From JBIKLM01 sp044375105 (GTDB lineage: Bacteria; Planctomycetota; UBA1135; GCA-002686595): DNA of 7,869 nucleotides. The first letter of the stretch is position 1; each line of letters opens with the position of its first letter. The stretch spans positions 1 through 7,869 of the forward strand of contig JBILNK010000191.1 of NCBI GenBank assembly GCA_044375105.1, given 5' to 3'. The notes under the pieces were generated by a model. It was given only the letters and a program-made list of their open reading frames with translations, ran no database searches and was not told the DNA's origin. Below are positions 1 to 6,196 of this stretch, piece by piece. The position numbers and the translations under genes were made by a program.

Positions 1-275
1 TTGTATTTGAAGTTCGGCTCGACCGCGTCGAGCATCGAGATGTCGGCACCCGCGCAGAAGAACTTCTCGCCGGCTCCGGCGATCACGATCAGCTCGACGG
101 CGACGTCGAAGCGGGCGCGCAGGATCGCCTCGTCCAGATCGCGCATCATCGGATAGCTGTAGCCGTTGGCGGGCGGGTTCTCGAGCGTGATCAGGGCCAG
201 GCCGGCGCCGCTTTGGTAGCGGGCCTTGCCCTGGGGCAGGGGCTGGGGAGCGCTGAGGTCGGAGAGTCGCGGCAT
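1..275 (-). CDS. Enoyl-CoA hydratase/isomerase (crotonase) family protein, N-terminal part, cut by window edge
   Basis: The first 91 residues of a crotonase-superfamily protein are present, starting at the ATG at 275-273; the rest lies beyond the left edge. Crotonases act on acyl-CoA thioesters in the cytoplasm, for example hydrating enoyl-CoA in fatty-acid or aromatic breakdown. Visible family signatures are a beta strand leading to LITLENPPANGYSYPMM (about 28-44), the helix DLDEAI, and the strand-loop ELIVIAGAGEKFFCAGADI (61-79). Its CAGADI segment forms the first half of the oxyanion hole, with A77 and D78 in the usual places. The second oxyanion glycine and the catalytic glutamates lie in the missing part, so hydratase, isomerase, hydrolase and decarboxylase members cannot be told apart. 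No Shine-Dalgarno sequence precedes the ATG. The gene follows hldD after 374 bases and may have its own promoter. The family is certain; the substrate is unknown. Confidence 0.9.
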   Translation of the reverse strand, partial: MPRLSDLSAPQPLPQGKARYQSGAGLALITLENPPANGYSYPMMRDLDEAILRARFDVAVELIVIAGAGEKFFCAGADISMLDAVEPNFKY

Positions 276-381
276 GGGTCGGGACGGGCGGAGCCTGCGG
301 AGCGGGGCGGGCGGACGTGTGCGGATCGGCGTGGATCGGAGCCCGGCGCGGCGAGCCGGGGTGAGCTGGGCGGGCGCAGCG

Positions 382-415
382 GCGGACTGGGCGCGGTAGC
401 GGACTGGGCGCGGCG
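382..415. repeat. Two tandem copies of a 17-base unit
   Basis: The 15-mer GCGGACTGGGCGCGG occurs at 382-396 and again at 399-413, separated by TA, giving a 17-base period. The match over the 15 bases is exact. It is non-coding and most simply explained as a slippage duplication; a pair of binding sites is possible but nothing else supports it. Confidence 0.7.
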
Positions 416-420
416 GCAGG

Positions 421-438
421 GGCGCCGGCGAGCCGGGC
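421..438. repeat. 18-base GC-rich direct repeat, copy 1 (copy 2 at 537-554)
   Basis: GGCGCCGGCGAGCCGGGC at 421-438 recurs at 537-554 with a single G-to-C difference. A shorter relative, CGGCGAGCCGGG, is at 349-360, and the 10-base core CGGCGAGCCG is present in inverted orientation at 470-479. Four related copies within about 200 non-coding bases are more than I would expect by chance even at this GC content, though composition makes some matching likely. The role is unknown. Confidence 0.55.
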
Positions 439-482
439 CCGCGCAGGACCTGCACCGATCGCAGCCCATCGGCTCGCCGGCG
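423..482 (-). terminator. 13-bp perfect inverted repeat downstream of hldD, possible transcript-end hairpin
   Basis: CGCCGGCGAGCCG (423-435) is perfectly complementary to CGGCTCGCCGGCG (470-482). The 34-base gap contains a second small hairpin, GCAGG-A-CCTGC (443-453). In the hldD transcript this would fold into a very stable stem about 170 bases after the stop codon. There is no T run after it on the minus strand, so it is not a standard intrinsic terminator. It could instead stabilise the 3' end, assist factor-dependent termination, or be only a by-product of the local repeats. Confidence 0.3.
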
Positions 483-649
483 GAGCGGCATCGCCCGCGC
501 CGGGCCTTGCAGCGGCGCAGCGCAGCGGCTTCGCGAGGCGCCGGCGACCCGGGCGGTTGCGGGGCTTCGGGAGTCTCCGGGGGGGAGGCCCCCTGCGACC
601 TGCGGCCCCTGGGGCGCGGCGGCGGCCCGGGCGATCGGGGTTCAGCCGG

Positions 650-1636
650 TCAACGGTAGGGATCGGGCTGGGCCAGAAACTCCTGGACGTAGCGGCGCAC
701 GCCCTCTTCGAGGGGCGTGGTCGCGCGGCGATAGCCGGCGGCGCGCAGGCGTTCGAGCCTGGCCTCGGTGAAGTACTGGTACTTCTCGCGGATCTCGAGC
801 GGGGTGTCGACGTATTCGATGCGCGCCGGCTGGCCCACGGCGGCGTAGACCGCCCGGGTCAGGTCGAGGAACGAGCGCGCGCGGCCGGAGCCGCAGTTGA
901 ACAGGCCGCTGACCTCGGGATGGTCGTAGAGCCACAGCATCACGTCGACGCAGTCGCCGACCCAGACGAAGTCGCGCAATTGGCCGCCATCGGCGTAGTC
1001 GGGCCGGTGCGAGCGGAACAGGGTCGCCGCTTCGCCGCGCGCGGCGCGCGGGTAGGTCTTGGCCACCACGCTCATCATGGCGCCCTTGTGCGCTTCGTTG
1101 GGGCCGTAGACGTTGAAGAACTTGAGGCCGGCCCACTGGGGCGGCAGGGGCGCGCCCTGGGACACCAGGCGCGCGACACGGCGGTCGAAGGCGTGCTTGC
1201 TCCAGCCGTAGGCATTGAGCGGCCGCAGGCGCGCCAGGGCCGACAGGGAGCCGTCGTCGTCGAAGCCCTCGGAGCCGTCGCCGTAGGTGGCCGCCGAGGA
1301 GGCGTAGATCAGCCGCGCTCCGCGGCGTGCGCACCAGTCGAACAGGTCCAGGGACAAGCGCAGGTTGGTGCGCACGATCAGGTCCACGTCCCGCTCGGTG
1401 GTGGCCGAGATCGCGCCCATGTGGAACACCGCGCGCACGGTGCCGCGATGAGCGTCGAGGAAGGGCAGCAGCTCCTCGGGCGTGATCAGATCGGCCAGCT
1501 CGCGCTTGGCCAGGTTGCGCCACTTGTCGTCGGTCCCCAGGCGGTCGGCGACCACCAGCTCGGTTTCGCCGCGCTCCTCGAGGGCCGCGACCAGGTTGGA
1601 CCCGATGAATCCGGCGCCGCCGGTGATGACGATCAT
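650..1636 (-). CDS. hldD: ADP-L-glycero-D-manno-heptose 6-epimerase
   Basis: This 328-residue protein inverts C6 of ADP-D-glycero-D-manno-heptose to give the ADP-L,D-heptose used for the LPS inner core. It is a cytoplasmic short-chain dehydrogenase-type epimerase with tightly bound NAD(P). It opens directly with the Rossmann glycine motif TGGAGFIGSN (5-14). The rest of the family pattern follows: D31 after the second strand, FHMGAISATTE (71-81), YASSAATYG (111-119), catalytic Y143 and K147 in NAYGWSKHAFD, FFNVYGPNEAHKG (173-185) with K184 matching the second essential lysine region of E. coli RfaD, RDFVWVGD (221-228) and EKYQYFTEA (284-292). It is about 18 residues longer than the 310-residue E. 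coli protein. The longer loops (GFDDDGS, PPQWAGLKFF, RPDYADGGQ) resemble the type I know from Alphaproteobacteria. The ATG at 1636 puts the glycine motif where it belongs; the open frame continues far upstream but only as a shadow of nnrE. A structured 206-base leader precedes it. No other heptose gene is in view. Confidence 0.95.
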   Translation of the reverse strand: MIVITGGAGFIGSNLVAALEERGETELVVADRLGTDDKWRNLAKRELADLITPEELLPFLDAHRGTVRAVFHMGAISATTERDVDLIVRTNLRLSLDLFDWCARRGARLIYASSAATYGDGSEGFDDDGSLSALARLRPLNAYGWSKHAFDRRVARLVSQGAPLPPQWAGLKFFNVYGPNEAHKGAMMSVVAKTYPRAARGEAATLFRSHRPDYADGGQLRDFVWVGDCVDVMLWLYDHPEVSGLFNCGSGRARSFLDLTRAVYAAVGQPARIEYVDTPLEIREKYQYFTEARLERLRAAGYRRATTPLEEGVRRYVQEFLAQPDPYR

Positions 1637-1842
1637 GGCTCGCGGAGGGGCTTGGCGGAGCCCCCGGGAGCCTTCCGGATCCGCTCTGGATCGGCCGCGA
1701 CCCGGGGGGCGAAGAGTGTAGCCGGGGGGGCGCGGCTCCCTGCCGACGGCAGGGCGGCCCCCGGGTCGCACCGGTGTCGGGCGCTGGGCCGGCTGGGCAG
1801 CTCGAGAGCCCGCCTGGCGCCCGCCGCATGCCGATGCCCCAG
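1637..1842 (-). promoter_or_regulatory. 206-base spacer/leader of hldD with nested inverted repeats
   Basis: This spacer lies between the nnrE stop and the hldD ATG and contains no plausible gene. CGACCCGGGGG (1698-1708) pairs perfectly with CCCCCGGGTCG (1758-1768). Inside lies an 8-bp perfect hairpin, CCCTGCCG-A-CGGCAGGG (1738-1754). A second G run (CCGGGGG, 1722-1728) can also pair with CCCCCGG at 1758-1764, so two left arms compete for one right arm. The structure ends about 60 bases before the hldD start codon. It might be a leader control element, a terminator of the upstream transcript without a T run, or chance in GC-rich DNA. No promoter boxes and no Shine-Dalgarno sequence were recognised. 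Confidence 0.35.
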
Positions 1843-2634
1843 CTAAAGCCCCGGGAGCCGCCGGATCAGGGGCAGCGGCAGGCCGATCTCGGCGATTTCG
1901 ACCGCACCCGAAAGCCGCGGCCCTTCGCCGCAGCGCAGGCCCCGCTTCCAGGCGCCGAAGGAAACCGTGCCCACGGCCCGGATCGGCGGCCCCCACAGGC
2001 GACCGTCGTCCGCGTCGAGGCCGCTGGGCAGATCGAGGCACAGGATCGGCGCCAGGCTGGCGGCCAGCCGCTCGAGCAGCCCGAGGAAGGGGGCCGCGAT
2101 CGGCCGCGACAGCCCGGTGCCGAACAGGGCGTCGACCACCAGCGTCTCGGCGCGCAGCAAGCGCTCGATGCGCTCCAGGACCCCGGCAGCGCCCTGCCCC
2201 TGGGGCTCCCCGGATCCAAGCGGCAGGACATCGAAAGGCGCCTGGTCCGCTAGCTCCAAAGCCAGATTCCGGTGCAGGGCGAGCTCGAGGGCGCCGCGGC
2301 CTCCAGCGTCCGGCGGGAACCCGGTCAGCAGGATCGGCCGGTAGCCCTGCTGGGCCAGCGTGCGTGCCACACAGCAGCCGTCCCCCCCGTTGTTGCCCGG
2401 GCCCGCCAGGATCAGCACGGGATGCTCGGGGCCCCGGCCCGCCGCCGCCATCCAGCGCCGCACCGCGGCCGCGCTGGCCCGCCCCGCGTTCTCCATCAGC
2501 AGCTCGGCCGGCACGCCGCGCCGCACTGCGGCCTGATCGACCGCGCGCATCTCCGCCGCGCCGGCCTGGCGCTCGAAGCCCAGATACGCGCGAGCCGCGG
2601 GATCGATCGGCAAGGGCGGATAGGACCCCGGCAT
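1843..2634 (-). CDS. nnrE: NAD(P)H-hydrate epimerase (NnrE, YjeF N-terminal domain type)
   Basis: This 263-residue protein interconverts the S and R forms of hydrated NAD(P)H so that a separate ADP- or ATP-dependent dehydratase can repair them. It is expected in the cytoplasm. Signatures of the YjeF_N family appear in order: EMRAVDQAAVRRG (28-40), LLMENAG (45-51), ILAGPGNNGGDGCCVARTL (75-93, the nucleotide/phosphate-binding loop), VVDALFGTGLSRPI (166-179, with the conserved aspartate D168), LDLPSGLDADDG (200-211) and TVSFGAWKRGL (223-233). The length fits a single epimerase domain, so the dehydratase domain (NnrD) found fused to it in many bacteria is absent. The ATG at 2634 is 8 bases past the VWA-gene stop, and a weak GAGAG ribosome-binding candidate overlaps that stop codon. 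This implies co-transcription and possibly coupled translation. The frame is open further upstream, but there it only shadows the VWA gene. Confidence 0.94.
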   Translation of the reverse strand: MPGSYPPLPIDPAARAYLGFERQAGAAEMRAVDQAAVRRGVPAELLMENAGRASAAAVRRWMAAAGRGPEHPVLILAGPGNNGGDGCCVARTLAQQGYRPILLTGFPPDAGGRGALELALHRNLALELADQAPFDVLPLGSGEPQGQGAAGVLERIERLLRAETLVVDALFGTGLSRPIAAPFLGLLERLAASLAPILCLDLPSGLDADDGRLWGPPIRAVGTVSFGAWKRGLRCGEGPRLSGAVEIAEIGLPLPLIRRLPGL

Positions 2635-2642
2635 GGCCGCTC

Positions 2643-4406
2643 TCAGCCGTCGGAGAAACGCGCCTGGGCGAGGCGTCCACCGGTCGCTTCGCACAACCTC
2701 CGCCAGGCGCCCGCCAGGCGTTTGCTCTTGGGCTCCTCGGTCAAGACCGCGTGGAAGACCGTGCCGCGGAAACGCGCCTGCTCGAGCAGCAGCTCGACCA
2801 TCAGCTCGAGCTCCCAGTGGGGGCCGCCGGTCGGGGCGCCATCGCTGAAGATCGCGATCGAATCGACGGGATCGCTCTGGCGCACGACCTGCACGGCGTC
2901 CCACAGGTTGCCTTGGCCGCGCAGGGTCGAGGCACGGAACCACTCGATGGCTCCCGCGACCCTCTTGGGCGTCGCGTTGCTGAGCCGCGGGCCATAGGGC
3001 TCGGGCAGCGTCGCGTAGGGCACGAGCAGGAAGCTACTGCCCTCCGGAAGCGCTTCCAGACAGCGAGCGAGCTCCACGTCCACCAGGGACTTCATCGTCC
3101 GCCCCTGCTCGTCCTTGTTCCACATCGAGCCGGACATGTCGATCAGGAAAGCCACCGGGCCCGGCGGGATCGGCAGGCCCACCAGCCGCGCGCGCGTCGA
3201 GCCGTCGTCCTCCACCGCGGCCGCGGTGCCGACCCGCCCGAAGAACGCGGGCGGCAACGACTCCAGCCAGCGTTCCCAAGGGCGCGGATCGGCCCGATGG
3301 AACAGCCCGCTGGCGCCTTGCAGGGCCCCCACCAGGGCCGCCTGGGTCAGGGCGTCCGATTCGCTGCCCAGGCGATCGATCAGCAGCGCCAGCAGGGCCC
3401 GGCTGGGGTAGGACGCCAGCTGGCGCACGGCCACCCGGCGCACCGGCGCCTCCTTGTCGGCCAGCAGCCGCTGCCCGCGCGCCAGCCAGAGCTCGGCCTG
3501 CTGGGCGTGCCAGGCGGCGCCCGCGTCGCCAGAGGCGAGGTCGCGCTCTCGGCCCAGGGCCAAGGCTTGGCCCAGGCCGCCCAGCGCCACGGCGGCCCCG
3601 GCCCGGTCGATGGGCTCGCGCTGATCGAGGCCCCCGTCGATCCAGGCCCAGGTGGCCGCATCGGGCCAGGAGGTCGGGGAGCCGCTGGGGGCCGCGGGGC
3701 TGCCCGGGGTCGCGGGGCCGGCCTCCGCGCTGGCCCTGGCCGCCGCACAGGGGGCCGTGAAGGTCCAGGCCACCCGGGCGGCGGCGCGCACCTCCGGGTC
3801 CCTGTCCTTGCCGGCCAAGCGCTGGAGCGCTTCGAAGGCGGCGCGGTCCTTGGGGCCCGCGGAGGGCAAGAGGCGCAGGCCCCGCGCCGCGCGCTCGAGG
3901 CTGAAGCAGGCCAGGCGGCGCACTTCGCTGCTGTCGTCGGAGAGGGCCGGAGCGAGGTCTGCGGCCGACAGGGCCGCGAAGCGTCCCAGGGCCTCGGCCA
4001 CCCGCTCGCGCAGGAGCGCGGACTTGGCGGAGAGCCCCTCGCGCCCGAGCAGGCGCTCGCGGGTGTCGCCGTCGCAGCCCGGGATCAGCAGCTGGGCCTC
4101 GTCGGCCACGGGCGCGGCCTCGTCCGAGAGGGCCTTGAGCACGAGCCGCCAGGCCTCGGGGCGATCGAGTTCGGCCAGGCGCCGCACCGTGGTCCGACGC
4201 ACCTTCTCGTCGGGGGATTGCAGCGCCGCCTCCAGCTCGGCCATCTGGGCCGCGACCGTCGCCGGGGCGGCGGGATCCACAGGCTCTGCGGGGGCAGCCG
4301 CCGCTTCGATACGGGTCGGTCCCTGGGCTTGAGACGCGGGCACATGGCCGCCGTCGCGGGCCACGAGAGCCGCCGCGCAGAGCAGCGTGAGGAGGGATTG
4401 GTTCAT
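2643..4406 (-). CDS. Exported HEAT-repeat protein with C-terminal von Willebrand factor A domain
   Basis: This is a 587-residue protein. Residues 1-16 are hydrophobic (MNQSLLTLLCAAALVA) and look like a Sec signal with possible cleavage near ASQA (24-27). C10 lies in TLLC, which is a poor lipobox. Residues about 55-220 and 310-350 are helical with HEAT-like spacing, for example SPDEKVRRTTVRRLAEL (64-80), DDSSEVRRLACFSLERA (157-173), DPEVRAAARVAW (203-214) and KEAPVRRVAVRQLASY (318-333). A low-complexity Ala/Pro/Ser stretch covers 221-250. Residues about 417-560 form a VWA domain with the metal site DMSGS (D423, S425, S427), candidate T494, and the second aspartate D522 in FSDGAPTGG. Such domains bind protein ligands through a metal ion. 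I know similar HEAT plus VWA proteins mostly from planctomycetes, without an assigned role. It follows the nucleotidase gene after 70 bases and leads directly into nnrE. The ligand and function are unknown. Confidence 0.9.
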   Translation of the reverse strand: MNQSLLTLLCAAALVARDGGHVPASQAQGPTRIEAAAAPAEPVDPAAPATVAAQMAELEAALQSPDEKVRRTTVRRLAELDRPEAWRLVLKALSDEAAPVADEAQLLIPGCDGDTRERLLGREGLSAKSALLRERVAEALGRFAALSAADLAPALSDDSSEVRRLACFSLERAARGLRLLPSAGPKDRAAFEALQRLAGKDRDPEVRAAARVAWTFTAPCAAARASAEAGPATPGSPAAPSGSPTSWPDAATWAWIDGGLDQREPIDRAGAAVALGGLGQALALGRERDLASGDAGAAWHAQQAELWLARGQRLLADKEAPVRRVAVRQLASYPSRALLALLIDRLGSESDALTQAALVGALQGASGLFHRADPRPWERWLESLPPAFFGRVGTAAAVEDDGSTRARLVGLPIPPGPVAFLIDMSGSMWNKDEQGRTMKSLVDVELARCLEALPEGSSFLLVPYATLPEPYGPRLSNATPKRVAGAIEWFRASTLRGQGNLWDAVQVVRQSDPVDSIAIFSDGAPTGGPHWELELMVELLLEQARFRGTVFHAVLTEEPKSKRLAGAWRRLCEATGGRLAQARFSDG

Positions 4407-4476
4407 GGTGTCGGTTGGCGTTCCGCCGCGGGCCCGCGAGCCGAGCCGGGCGTCCGTGCAACTCTAGAGACCGGGC
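4407..4476 (-). other. 70-base spacer between the nucleotidase and VWA genes
   Basis: This short non-coding gap holds the 8-base palindrome CTCTAGAG (4462-4469), unusual only because it is one of the few AT-containing spots nearby. No Shine-Dalgarno sequence lies before the VWA ATG, and no convincing -35/-10 pair was found. The gap is short enough for read-through from the nucleotidase gene. Confidence 0.4.
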
Positions 4477-5979
4477 TCAACGCTGGAGGTAGCGGTTCTC
4501 CGGCGGAAAAAAAATCCGGCCGGCCGCCTCGGCCTCCAGCTCGAGCACCTCGCGGATCAAGAGCCCGCTGTCCTCGAACCCGCGCTCGCCGAGCTCCTGC
4601 AGCAGCCGATCGCCGCCGCGGGCCAGGAACGAGTTGGTCGCCAGCCGATAACGGCGCTCTGGATCGAGGGGCAGCCCGTCGTGCCAGGCGCGCACGAACT
4701 GCGAGCGCCCCTCACCGTCGAAGCGGAATTCGATCAGCAGGCCGCTGAATTCGAGATTGGCGCGCTCCTTGCCCGCCAGGGCGCGCCGCAGCACGGCCTC
4801 CAGCTCGGCGCCGCTGAGCTCGAGCACCACCAGGGTGTTGTCGAAGGGCATGACCTCGAACAGATCGCGCCGGGTCAGGGGGCCCGCGGCCAAGGACTTG
4901 CGGATGCCGCCGCGGTTGTGGATGGCCACGTCGGCGCCGGATCGGCGCCGGAAGGCGTCGGCCAGCCAATTGCCGAGGCCGCCGGAGCGGAACCGGTCGG
5001 CGGCGGGGCCCGCGTCGACCAGCTCGGCCACCACCTCCCCGAGCGACGCGGAGGCGCGCTCCACCAGGTTGGCCAGCTCGGCGGCGAAGTCCGCGGGCAG
5101 CGCGCCCTCGGGGGGCGGCTGGTCCAGATCGATCAGCCGCGAGCGCTGTTCGAGCACCCGCCCCGAAGGCCGTTCGAGGCGCAGGTCCACGCGCCCGAGG
5201 GCGCCCGCCTTCGATCCGGCTTGCACGATCAGGGTCCGGCCCTGCCGCACGCCTTCGCGCAGGAAGGTGTGGCTGTGGCCGCCCACGATCAGGGGCAGAT
5301 CGGGCGCCGCCTGGGCCAGCTGGTTGTCGTCCTCGACGCCGAGGTGCGTCAGGGCCAAGATCAGCTCGATGCCGGCGGGCAGCTCCGCGCGCACGCGCGC
5401 CAGGGCCTGCTCCGGCGGCTCGAACAGCAGCGAGCGCGAGTCCGGATGGCTGATGTAGGGCGTCGACGGCGTCAGCAGGCCCACCACGGCGATGTCGAGG
5501 CCGCCGCGCTGGAACAGCCGCACGGGGTCGACCCAGGCCGGGCGGCTCAGGCTCCCGTCCAGCTCGCGCCGCGCCAGGTTGGCGCACAGGGGCTGGATGC
5601 CGGTCTGCTTCAAGAGGTGCTCGAGGGGCGGCAGTCCCAGGTCGAATTCGTGGTTGCCGAGCGCCAGGGCGTCGTAGCCGAGCCGCGCCAGCAGCTTGCA
5701 GAAGGGCACGCCCCCCTCCAGAGCGCCCTCCGGGGTGCCCTGGAACCAATCGCCGCCGTCGAGCAGCAGCACCTCGGCTCCCGAGGCGCGCGCCTCGGCC
5801 CGCACCGCCTCGATGGCCACCAGCAGCCGCTCCAGGCCGCCCACGCTGCGGCCGGGCTCCGGCAGCCAGGTGGCCGGACGCGCCAGGGCCTGGCCGTGCA
5901 CGTCGTTGGTGTGCAGCACGATCAGGTGCAGGGGCTCGGGCGCCGTCTGGGCCAGGGCCAGCAGGAGGGGCAACAGCAT
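4477..5979 (-). CDS. Exported 5'-nucleotidase / 2',3'-cyclic phosphodiesterase-type metallophosphatase (UshA-like)
   Basis: This 500-residue two-domain enzyme is expected in the periplasm, where the family hydrolyses nucleotides, cyclic nucleotides or nucleotide sugars to recover phosphate and nucleosides. A short hydrophobic leader (MLLPLLLALAQTA, no basic residue) precedes the metallophosphatase domain. Its metal-site motifs are complete: LHTNDVHG (22-29; D26, H28), DGGDWFQGT (74-82; D77), LGNHEFD (107-113; N109, H110), LTHLG (210-214; H212) and GGHSH (233-237; H235, H237). The C-terminal substrate domain (about 305-490) shows NRGGIR (355-360), MPFDNTL (377-383) and SFLARGGDRL (450-459). 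The family often has an aromatic residue just after GGD where this protein has R458-L459, so substrate preference may differ. It ends 70 bases before the VWA gene and starts 217 bases after the DUF4139 gene. No Shine-Dalgarno sequence was seen. A run of eight T on the coding strand encodes I489-F490-F491. Confidence 0.95.
   Translation of the reverse strand: MLLPLLLALAQTAPEPLHLIVLHTNDVHGQALARPATWLPEPGRSVGGLERLLVAIEAVRAEARASGAEVLLLDGGDWFQGTPEGALEGGVPFCKLLARLGYDALALGNHEFDLGLPPLEHLLKQTGIQPLCANLARRELDGSLSRPAWVDPVRLFQRGGLDIAVVGLLTPSTPYISHPDSRSLLFEPPEQALARVRAELPAGIELILALTHLGVEDDNQLAQAAPDLPLIVGGHSHTFLREGVRQGRTLIVQAGSKAGALGRVDLRLERPSGRVLEQRSRLIDLDQPPPEGALPADFAAELANLVERASASLGEVVAELVDAGPAADRFRSGGLGNWLADAFRRRSGADVAIHNRGGIRKSLAAGPLTRRDLFEVMPFDNTLVVLELSGAELEAVLRRALAGKERANLEFSGLLIEFRFDGEGRSQFVRAWHDGLPLDPERRYRLATNSFLARGGDRLLQELGERGFEDSGLLIREVLELEAEAAGRIFFPPENRYLQR
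4500..4523 (-). other. Eight-T tract (coding strand) inside a hairpin near the 3' end of the nucleotidase gene
   Basis: On the minus strand, CCGGCCGGA is followed by eight T and then CCGCCGG. The flanks pair (GGA with TCC, CCGGC with GCCGG, one bulged C), placing the T run in the loop. It lies about 30 bases before the stop codon. Eight identical A/T bases are rare in such GC-rich coding sequence. They are a potential site for polymerase slippage or pausing, but the reading frame is intact through it and encodes IFFPPENRYLQR. Confidence 0.4.
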
Positions 5980-6196
5980 CGCGGGGCGGGGCCGGTCAGG
6001 GCGCGGGAGGCGGACACGGGCAGCCGCTCGGCGCCCAGGCCGGCAGCCTAGCAGCCGTGCGGGGCGGCGGCGGAATCAAGGCTTCGTCGCAGGCGATGCA
6101 GCCGGACTGCGCGGCCGCCAGAGGGCCGGTCTGTGGACCTTGGGTGGTCCCGCGTCGGGGCCCGAGCGAGACCCGGGCCGGTCGGCGGTCCGCCGC
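5980..6196 (-). other. 217-base spacer between the DUF4139 and nucleotidase genes
   Basis: No gene-like open frame was found. Besides the GC hairpins just after the DUF4139 stop, there is a 5-bp inverted repeat GGACC/GGTCC (6136-6140 with 6147-6151). The half nearest the nucleotidase start is G/C-rich on both strands, with no recognisable promoter boxes or ribosome-binding site. Confidence 0.4.
6160..6195 (-). terminator. Two adjacent GC hairpins just after the DUF4139 stop codon, weak terminator candidate
   Basis: Immediately after the stop at 6199-6197 lies CGGCGG-T-CCGCCG (6183-6195), a perfect 6-bp inverted repeat. It is followed by GGCCCG (6160-6165) pairing with CGGGCC (6175-6180) across a 9-base loop. 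Position favours a transcript end, but no T run follows on the minus strand, so intrinsic termination is doubtful. Confidence 0.3.

Larger units (their letters stand above)
276..649. other. 374-base non-coding spacer between hldD and the crotonase gene, rich in short GC repeats
   Basis: No believable gene was found here. Open frames exist on both strands, but they translate to arginine-, alanine- and glycine-rich sequence of the kind GC-rich DNA gives in any frame, with no domain-like pattern. The spacer holds a 17-base tandem duplication (382-415), a 13-bp inverted repeat (423-435 with 470-482), an 18-base direct repeat with one mismatch (421-438 and 537-554), and a short G5/C5 hairpin near 581-593. 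On the minus strand it should contain the end of the hldD transcript and the promoter of the crotonase gene. I could not recognise a -35/-10 pair or a stem followed by a T run. Confidence 0.6.

Noticed and set aside
213..659. Possible 148-codon plus-strand gene in the hldD-crotonase spacer
   Set aside because: The composition is that of random GC-rich sequence, it overlaps the start of the crotonase gene and the end of hldD, and it lacks a ribosome-binding site.
1704..1730. G-quadruplex potential from the G6 and G7 runs before hldD
   Set aside because: The loops to other G runs are too long (14 bases or more) for a standard quadruplex. The inverted-repeat explanation uses the same bases better.
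557..1846. 429-codon plus-strand open frame opposite hldD
   Set aside because: It is the complement of a gene with complete catalytic motifs. The apparent protein is low-complexity and matches no family I recognise.
1637..2680. In-frame upstream extension of hldD that would fuse it to about 348 extra residues
   Set aside because: The extension is an out-of-frame reading of nnrE and the spacer. The ATG at 1636 places the Rossmann glycine motif at residue 5, as in the family.
4454..4476. Possible -10 box (TAGAGT) around the CTCTAGAG palindrome before the VWA gene
   Set aside because: It matches the consensus at only four of six positions and has no -35 element at the right spacing.
2364..4748. 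Very long plus-strand open frame (794 codons) antisense to the VWA gene and the ends of its neighbours
   Set aside because: Its translation is Arg/Pro/Gly/Ala-rich without domain-like pattern, and it lies opposite genes with clear family motifs. Long antisense frames are expected at this GC content.
4681..6051. 456-codon plus-strand open frame opposite the 5'-nucleotidase
   Set aside because: It is a shadow of the nucleotidase, whose six metal-site motifs are unmistakable on the other strand.
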